A DNA stretch of 41,680 nt from Oligoflexus sp. GTDB taxonomy: Bacteria; Bdellovibrionota_B; Oligoflexia; Oligoflexales; Oligoflexaceae. Within the stretch, counting starts at the first letter, position 1, and each line of letters begins with the position of its first letter. Under the pieces are notes generated by a model. The model saw only the letters and a list, made by a program, of their open reading frames with translations, had not been told where the DNA came from and ran no database searches. The stretch lies in the NCBI GenBank assembly GCA_014377445.1, contig JACMPP010000090.1, positions 1 to 41,680 of the forward strand. The letters run 5' to 3'. Both the position numbers and the translations under genes were made by a program. Shown one piece after another: positions 35,946-41,680 of the stretch.

Positions 35946-37145
35946 ATGAAATTTGCCTATCTAGGACTCCTCCTTGCTCTCGGCGTCGGTCAGGTCACCG
36001 TTTCCTGCGCTGGGAAGAAGAAAACCCACGTCGGAGTTCCTGCTCTTCCCGCTCCCAGTAAATTCTTTGTTCATGGCGATCCCAAGGAAATGATTCAGGG
36101 TACCACGACCGATAAATCGGGTCTGACTGATCTGGCCAACATGCCTAACCTTGATGGTTATGCGCTCTCTGGATATTTTGTGTTGGCTCAAGTCGTTGAA
36201 AATAAAACGGTGAAACCCATCACCAATCAAACCGAACTGGAAGAAGAGAATAGTACCAGCGATAACGGTCCTCGTTTCGTCAGTAACTATTCTTTTGAAA
36301 AAGTGAACGGCCGTTATGTCTACAGTGACAAACGTCCTGAAGCCAAAGATTATCCGACTTTCAGCTTTAACGATATCGACGGAAAATTGCAGATCAAGAC
36401 GATGTCTGATTTTCCAGTCGAAGTGGTTCACTACAGTGTGAAGCCTGATAATGAAGCCTTTAGTCTCCTCCTGTCGGCCCAGGACGAAGAGTCAGGCAAG
36501 ATGTTGATCGCTGTCTACTTTGTGAAGACGAAGGCTGTTCAAGTGCCGGTTCGTAAGGTTGAACAAGGTCCCAACTATTTCGTGGATGGCGATGGTATTG
36601 CGATTCCCTGGAAGCGCCCGCTGAACTTTGATGTCTGCGGAACCGAATCAGCCGTCAACAAGATGTATATCGACAAGGCTCTATCTGACTGGTCAAAAGC
36701 CGGGAAATTCGCGACGGGGATGATTGGTAATCAACCCTACACAGTGACTGTAAAAGCCGATGCGCGTCCCTTCAGTGACCTCAACCAAAACTGTGTGAAC
36801 TTCGTTGATCAATACAAAATGGAAGATCAGGATAATCTCGCGGTCTATGGTATCACCCTGACGATCATCGATCATTCAGATCAAGAAATTCTCAACAGTT
36901 CGGTCTTTATCTTTAAAAATGCTTTGACGCGTGGTGGTGAGTCCCCGCAACCGACAGTGACACACGAAATCGGTCATTCTCTTGGTTTGGGCCATGCTTT
37001 TGGAACGGCTTTGAAGCCGGCTCCCGGATCGATCATGGGATACGAAGGTGTGGGCGTGTTGACCGATGCGGATAAAGCGGTGATCGCCAGTCTCTACCCA
37101 GCGACGACTGCAGAAGTTACCAACGCTTTGCCCGCTTCGAACTAA
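35946..37145 (+). CDS. Matrixin-like zinc metalloprotease lipoprotein
   Basis: 399 residues from ATG 35946, with GGGA about eight bases upstream. The signal peptide ends VTVSC (Cys21), a possible lipobox with an atypical residue at -3. The N-terminal 200 residues are strand-rich and unrecognised. The C-terminal third has HEIGHSLGLGH at 340-350, the metzincin zinc motif HExxHxxGxxH, and SIMGYEG about 20 residues later as Met-turn. It resembles M10-type proteases; a catalytic domain of about 160 residues begins near FVDGDGIAIPWKRP. Role unknown; an extracellular or periplasmic protease on the outer membrane is inferred. It is not related in layout to the larger metalloprotease at 23521. Confidence 0.86.
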   Translation: MKFAYLGLLLALGVGQVTVSCAGKKKTHVGVPALPAPSKFFVHGDPKEMIQGTTTDKSGLTDLANMPNLDGYALSGYFVLAQVVENKTVKPITNQTELEEENSTSDNGPRFVSNYSFEKVNGRYVYSDKRPEAKDYPTFSFNDIDGKLQIKTMSDFPVEVVHYSVKPDNEAFSLLLSAQDEESGKMLIAVYFVKTKAVQVPVRKVEQGPNYFVDGDGIAIPWKRPLNFDVCGTESAVNKMYIDKALSDWSKAGKFATGMIGNQPYTVTVKADARPFSDLNQNCVNFVDQYKMEDQDNLAVYGITLTIIDHSDQEILNSSVFIFKNALTRGGESPQPTVTHEIGHSLGLGHAFGTALKPAPGSIMGYEGVGVLTDADKAVIASLYPATTAEVTNALPASN

Positions 37146-37170
37146 GAGAAAATTTAGAATTTAATCGAGA

Positions 37171-37199
37171 AGGCAATCCTGAAAAGGAGGGCCTTTTTG
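37171..37199. terminator. Terminator between convergent genes
   Basis: AGGC..TCCT / AGGA..GCCT pairs with a two-base internal loop on each side and is followed by TTTT. It ends the metalloprotease mRNA and may also serve the minus-strand gene. Confidence 0.65.
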
Positions 37200-37201
37200 G
37201 T

Positions 37202-39283
37202 TTAATGATGGGACGTGATCGGCAATTTCTCGCCTTCATTGTCCTCGCTCGCCTTGTTGGGATAGAAGAAGGCCAAAGGCTGCCAGGTAAAGAGCTGGAA
37301 GACCCGTTTTCTAATCGAGAGGAACATGCGGTCGCTGATATTCTGCGCGTAGCGCGCGACCATCAGTGCCAGGTAAAAACTGATGGAGAAATTCAAAAAC
37401 CCGATGCCAAGCACCCCTAAGGCCGCCGTAGCCACTTCCATGGGAATGACCTTATCCCCTAGAGAAACGACAGAAATTGCGAGCGAAGCCGAAGACAGGG
37501 TCACGTGGCTTATACCCAGCGGCAAACCCGTTATTTTGCCAAGGAAGGGGACAGCCGACAGGAAAAAGCCCAAGACTATATTGCCCGTAATACCAGAGAT
37601 GTTTCGCTTGAGAAAACCCGCCATCGACTTGCCGGCGTCGGCGCCAAAGGCCCTACGGATGCGCATATTGCGCGCGAGACGTTCGGGAACCTGTTGATAG
37701 GCGAGCCAATTCTCACACCAACCGGCCACCAGACTGGAGAGCCATAGAACAACGCCGGTTTCTGCAGCATAGAAGAGCGTGAGTGTGCGAATGGGATGCA
37801 GCGATTCGATGGTGTGCTTTGCGTAGTCAAGGTCGAAGAAGGGATAACCCTTCAGTTTGGTAAAGGCGTAGGAAAAGGCAAGGGCCGTTGGAACGGCGAG
37901 ACCGAGGTTGCCGAGCACGGCCGCAAACTGGGAACGAATGATGTGACGAATTTCCAAGGCGATGCCGAGATTATTCTTGGTGCCTTTGCTTTGTTTGATT
38001 TTATTCGCAAGGGCCGCGGCCGTCATCGAAGGTTGCTTGGTGGCCAGCGTAAAATGAAGCGCCTGCATGGCCAGAAAGCTTAACGCGTAGTTGCCCCATT
38101 GGCAAATGGCTTCGATAAATGCGGGCAGCATGAGCTTGGCGATCCCATACTTCAGGGCTGTGGTGACGACGGTGAGAAAGCCGCCGCCGGATGCCGACTT
38201 CAGCATACTGAAATATTCAGCTTTCGTGCGAGTGATATAATGCTCGCCCGATGATCCTGTGTGTTCGACAACCCGTAGAGAAAGCATCTGAAGGTTACCC
38301 TTCAAAAGCTGTTTAAAATTCGTGGCATCGTATTGCGCGCGAATGAGTTCCGCCAGGAGCGTGAGTCCATGGGCATTGCCCCGGCCTTCCTTCGTCGCCT
38401 CCAGTTGATTGACGAGAAAGCCCAGGCGCTTCAAGTGCATGAGTATGTGTTCCATACGCAGCACGAGGCCCGTGTTCACGCCGTTGGTCTGGAGATAGGT
38501 AAAGGCTTGATTCATAGCCATTTCGCAGGCCTTGAGGTCGACATGAATGGCCGCGAGATTGATTTCACTCCAATCGATGTCTTCGCCCTCAGCACGGATC
38601 CTGGTGCAGACGGATGAGATGCCCTGTTCCAATCGCCAGAAGGGGAGCTGGTCGAGTGTCGGACTTCCAATACGCATCCATAGACTCGGCGTGCTCCCCA
38701 TCGAAGCGACCTGAATAGCGAGAACCTGCATAGCGGCGAGGAGATCTTCCCGGAAATGGGGGAAGATCTGCGCATGGGCCGAATTCTGCTGAATCAGTGC
38801 AAGGATTTCATGGAGGACAGGGATGGGCAGGCTTTCAACCCATTCCGCATCGTCACGCTCGGGAAATATATGTTCGAGCCATTCGGAGAGATCCTGCGGT
38901 GACTTGGGAAGGGGGAGCACTCTTTCAAGGAGAAGGCCCGCGACTTGATCTACAAAACCTTTTTCTTCAAAAAGTCCAAGATAAGCAAAACTGGAAAACC
39001 CTCGGCAGCTCTTCAGCATGTCGAAGAGAACCAGACCTACGTTCTTCTTCCATTCGGGATGGCGATCGAGAAATTGTAGAATGAAACGAATGCGCGTATG
39101 CGGTGATCTCTGACCGTCCTGGACGGGCGCCATGATCCAGGCGCGTAGCATGGCAAACCACTCGAGTTTGAGTTCATAACTCATTTCTGGTGAGGCTAGA
39201 GACAGAAGATAGGGCAGATCGCGTTTGGCATCGAGAGGGGTGAAGAGGTCTTTGATTTTTTTGATAGAACTCTTCTCATTCAT
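37202..39283 (-). CDS. Membrane protein of the Gcr/'site-specific recombinase' family
   Basis: 693 residues from ATG 39283, with GGAG seven bases upstream. The motif GEHYITRTKAEYFSMLKSAS (346-365) followed by GGGFLTVVTTALK is the mark of the Pfam SpecificRecomb family. The N-terminal half is a helical, soluble domain with many Leu and Trp; the C-terminal half (about 370-675) contains roughly six to seven hydrophobic segments. No Tyr or Ser recombinase catalytic set is visible, so the family name probably does not describe the real job, which is likely in the membrane. A TTG at 39340 is in frame but has no ribosome site. It follows the copper ATPase by 155 bases on the same strand. Confidence 0.82.
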   Translation of the reverse strand: MNEKSSIKKIKDLFTPLDAKRDLPYLLSLASPEMSYELKLEWFAMLRAWIMAPVQDGQRSPHTRIRFILQFLDRHPEWKKNVGLVLFDMLKSCRGFSSFAYLGLFEEKGFVDQVAGLLLERVLPLPKSPQDLSEWLEHIFPERDDAEWVESLPIPVLHEILALIQQNSAHAQIFPHFREDLLAAMQVLAIQVASMGSTPSLWMRIGSPTLDQLPFWRLEQGISSVCTRIRAEGEDIDWSEINLAAIHVDLKACEMAMNQAFTYLQTNGVNTGLVLRMEHILMHLKRLGFLVNQLEATKEGRGNAHGLTLLAELIRAQYDATNFKQLLKGNLQMLSLRVVEHTGSSGEHYITRTKAEYFSMLKSASGGGFLTVVTTALKYGIAKLMLPAFIEAICQWGNYALSFLAMQALHFTLATKQPSMTAAALANKIKQSKGTKNNLGIALEIRHIIRSQFAAVLGNLGLAVPTALAFSYAFTKLKGYPFFDLDYAKHTIESLHPIRTLTLFYAAETGVVLWLSSLVAGWCENWLAYQQVPERLARNMRIRRAFGADAGKSMAGFLKRNISGITGNIVLGFFLSAVPFLGKITGLPLGISHVTLSSASLAISVVSLGDKVIPMEVATAALGVLGIGFLNFSISFYLALMVARYAQNISDRMFLSIRKRVFQLFTWQPLAFFYPNKASEDNEGEKLPITSHH

Positions 39284-39438
39284 GTACAACTCCGCTGCAG
39301 TTAACTTTAGAACCTTAGCGCTTTCATAGCTGGAGAGCAAGGTGTCCTAGCTGGAAGTGCCAAAAAAAGATGAGAAAGATTAGAGGTTTAGCTTTTATCT
39401 TTGCCAATCTCCCTTGATCTCCCGATCATTCTCGCGGC

Positions 39439-41613
39439 CTAGGCTTTCAGAGGGATGCTGGATTTCCAAAGTTTTAAGAGCAGCGAATTACTGACGACAC
39501 TGACACTGCTCAGGGCCATTGCGGCCGCAGCGACCATGGGATTGAGGTAGCCCATGGCTGCGAGCGGAACTCCGATCAGGTTATAGAGAAAAGCCCAGAA
39601 GAGGTTCTGTCTGATTTTGAGAGTGATCGCATGGCAGAGTCGCAGCGAATCCGGCACAAGCCTGAGATCGCCGCGCATCAGAGTGATACTTGAGGACTGC
39701 ATAGCCACGTCTGTGCCGGATCCCATGGCAAAACTGAGATCGGAGGCGGCGAGAGCCGGGGCATCATTGATGCCATCGCCCACCATGGCCACACGCGCGC
39801 CTTGTGCCTTCAAATCACGAAGCGCTTTGAGCTTTTGTTCCGGTTTGATTTCGGCTTCGTAGTGTTCGATGCCAAGTTCTTTGGCAACCTTCGCCGCTGT
39901 TCCCCGATTGTCTCCGGTCAACATCACGGTTTTAATACCGCTGGCTTTCAGGCTTTCAATGGCCGGTCGGGCGCTGGGCTTGATCTGGTCTCGAAAGGCC
40001 ATGAGGCCGAGAAGCCTCTTCTCTCTGAGAGTGGCGATAAAGGACAGGGTTTGGCCCTCGGTTTCGAGTTCTCTGGCGATTGTCTCAAGGGCTTGAGTGG
40101 CGATGCCCGTGTCGTCCATAAGAGCCTGGTTGCCGATGAGCAGGGTATCCCCTTCAACCTCCCCCTGAAGGCCGCGTCCCGGGATCGCTTTGATATCCCG
40201 GGCTGCCCGCATGATGACGTCGGGATACTCTTTGAGAAGTGCGCGTGCGAGAGGGTGCTCGCTACCCGCTTGAATACCGAGGATGCTGGCGATGAGATCG
40301 TTTGTTTCGATTCCCAGGCTTTCAAAGCGGCTGAGGCGCGGGTGACCTTCGCTCAGTGTGCCTGTTTTATCAAAAACCACTGTCGTGACCTTGTGGGCGT
40401 TGTCGATTGCATCAGGGTCACGAATGAGAATGCCGGCCTTGGCAGCCATTCCCGTGCCGACCATGATGGCTGTCGGGGTTGCGAGACCAAGGGCGCAGGG
40501 GCAGGCGATGACGAGCACGGCAACTGCCCGCACGATCGCTAACTGCCAGTCGCCTGTTGCCAGGACCCAGCCGATGAGGGTGATAAGCGAAATGCCGAGA
40601 ATGAGAGGCACGAAGATCGCACTGATTCGATCGACAAGATGCTGGACGCGGGGCTTTTCCGCCTGAGCATTCTCGATGAGGCGAATCATCTTCGCTAAGG
40701 TGGTTTCCGTACCGAGAGCTTCGATACGAACCAAAAGCACGCCGTCCCCGTTAAGAGTGCCGCCGGTCACAGGCTCGCCAGGGCCCTTGGATGCAGGAAT
40801 GCTTTCGCCTGTGAGCATGCTTTCATCGATGAAGGAGCGGCCTTCCAGTATTTTGCCATCCGCTGCGATTCTTTCTCCGGGCTTGACGATGAGGGCATCG
40901 CCGCGTTCGAGAGCGGAAATGGGGATTTCAATCTCGAGAGAATCGCGAAGCACGCGGGCTTTGTCAGGGCGCAGGCCCTGCAAATTGCGGATCGCTTCGG
41001 TCGCTTGTTGTTTGGCTCTGGCCTCCCAATATTTACCCACGAGTACCAGCGTGATGATGACCGCCGCGCTTTCGAAGTAGAGTGGATGTTCCATGCTGTT
41101 CGCGTATGGGGCAAGATAGAGGTGATAAAGGCTTAAGAAGAAGGCGGCGGAAGTGCCAAGTGCGACGAGCAGATCCATGTTGCCGGTTTTGGCTTTGAGG
41201 GCCAGCCAGCCGGAGCGGTAGAAGCGCGCTCCAAGGTAGAATTGAATGGGCAACGCGAGGAGCAGTTGAATCCACGGCAGCAGCATCATATGCCGATTGA
41301 AGCTGAGCATCGGAAGGACAAGCGGCAGGCTAAGGATTATGGCATAGATCGCCCGATATTTTTGAAGGCGTAAGTTGGGGAGCTTTTCGGCATCACTCGT
41401 GACAAAGCTGCCGCCGAATCCAATTTTGACCAGCGTGGGAACGAGCGTTTCGCGGTCAAATGCTGGCGCTTCGTAAACGACTTTGGCTTTTTCAGTTGCT
41501 AGGTTTACGCTGGCATCGAGGACACCGGGGAGTTTTTTTAAACTCTTTTCGACGCGCGCCACACAGGAGGCGCAGCTCATACCGCTGACATTTATTTCAA
41601 CTTGGCTACTCAA
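39439..41613 (-). CDS. copA: Copper-exporting P1B-type ATPase
   Basis: Exports Cu(I) from the cytoplasm using ATP. 724 residues with one N-terminal metal-binding domain (GMSCASC, Cys14 and Cys17), eight predicted membrane spans, the phosphatase motif LTGES, CPC at 371-373 in span six, phosphorylation site DKTGT (Asp415), HPLA and GDGINDAPAL. The Cu(I)-selective residues YN (in FLYNLIG) and MxxSS (in AMALSSVSV) of spans seven and eight are present. The start must be TTG 41613, with AAGAG seven bases upstream; the frame has no ATG or GTG between it and an in-frame TGA further upstream. Confidence 0.95.
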   Translation of the reverse strand: MSSQVEINVSGMSCASCVARVEKSLKKLPGVLDASVNLATEKAKVVYEAPAFDRETLVPTLVKIGFGGSFVTSDAEKLPNLRLQKYRAIYAIILSLPLVLPMLSFNRHMMLLPWIQLLLALPIQFYLGARFYRSGWLALKAKTGNMDLLVALGTSAAFFLSLYHLYLAPYANSMEHPLYFESAAVIITLVLVGKYWEARAKQQATEAIRNLQGLRPDKARVLRDSLEIEIPISALERGDALIVKPGERIAADGKILEGRSFIDESMLTGESIPASKGPGEPVTGGTLNGDGVLLVRIEALGTETTLAKMIRLIENAQAEKPRVQHLVDRISAIFVPLILGISLITLIGWVLATGDWQLAIVRAVAVLVIACPCALGLATPTAIMVGTGMAAKAGILIRDPDAIDNAHKVTTVVFDKTGTLSEGHPRLSRFESLGIETNDLIASILGIQAGSEHPLARALLKEYPDVIMRAARDIKAIPGRGLQGEVEGDTLLIGNQALMDDTGIATQALETIARELETEGQTLSFIATLREKRLLGLMAFRDQIKPSARPAIESLKASGIKTVMLTGDNRGTAAKVAKELGIEHYEAEIKPEQKLKALRDLKAQGARVAMVGDGINDAPALAASDLSFAMGSGTDVAMQSSSITLMRGDLRLVPDSLRLCHAITLKIRQNLFWAFLYNLIGVPLAAMGYLNPMVAAAAMALSSVSVVSNSLLLKLWKSSIPLKA

Positions 41614-41634
41614 TGGGTTACTCTTTTGGGCAAG

Positions 41635-41663
41635 ATTATAAGCTCTTTTCGAGGCTCAATGAC
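41635..41663 (-). promoter_or_regulatory. Candidate promoter of copA
   Basis: On the minus strand a perfect -10 TATAAT lies at 41640-41635. The hexamer 17 bases upstream (GTCATT) is poor, as is common for activator-dependent promoters. An inverted repeat CGAGG/CCTCG with an eight-base spacer overlaps the -35 region. The leader to the TTG would be only about 15 bases. Confidence 0.45.
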
Positions 41664-41680
41664 CTCGTCATCATAACAAA

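Noticed and set aside
37202..39283. Evidence for an integrated mobile element because of the 'recombinase' family name
   Set aside because: No attachment repeats, integrase catalytic residues or phage or plasmid genes are present; the protein appears to be membrane-bound.

Overview
The window (about 53% G+C by eye) is a chromosomal segment of a Gram-negative, respiring bacterium. It carries a complete complex I operon, a type IV pilus retraction-type ATPase, lipoprotein and outer-membrane protein signals, and many secreted proteins with few close named relatives. This mix fits a deep-branching Bdellovibrionota/Oligoflexia-type organism; that placement is an inference from gene style, not from a marker gene. 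No tRNA, rRNA, CRISPR array or transposase was seen.

Layout. 1-3179 (minus) is the N-terminal 1059 codons of a very large lipoprotein with B-lectin repeats; it runs off the left edge. 3492-4121 (minus) is an unknown small membrane protein. 4453-6081 (plus) is an aerobic glycerol-3-phosphate dehydrogenase closed by a strong hairpin terminator. 6707-20215 (plus) is nuoABCDEFGHIJKLMN, 14 tightly packed, often overlapping genes ending at a terminator. NuoG is unusually short but keeps its four extra Cys for cluster N7. 20316-20483 is a small ORF or gene remnant that runs into the end of pilT (20480-21553, minus). 21554-22234 has no gene but holds several hairpins.

22235-27589: a small exported protein faces a three-gene minus-strand operon of a duplicated-domain lipoprotein, a large HEFGH zinc metalloprotease and a beta-barrel outer-membrane protein. 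This set looks like an uncharacterised envelope system. 27941-30094 (minus) is a membrane sensor kinase whose catalytic boxes are degenerate but whose receiver domain is intact. 30498-31934 is a FadL/OmpP1-type porin; 32124-32576 a cytochrome c lipoprotein, separated from a PilZ protein (32680-33060) by a perfect 27-bp hairpin. 33173-33448 is a small unknown gene. 33636-34151 (minus) is a pseudogene of a haem-binding-domain protein with three nonsense codons in an otherwise intact frame. 34280-35749 is a cardiolipin synthase, 35946-37145 a second zinc metalloprotease lipoprotein, 37202-39283 (minus) a membrane protein of the family named 'site-specific recombinase', and 39439-41613 (minus) a CopA-type copper ATPase with a TTG start.

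How it works together: GlpD and complex I both feed electrons to quinone, and the cytochrome c lipoprotein may serve the periplasmic part of the chain. Much of the rest builds or senses the envelope: lectin lipoprotein, two metalloproteases, porins, cardiolipin, PilT and PilZ.
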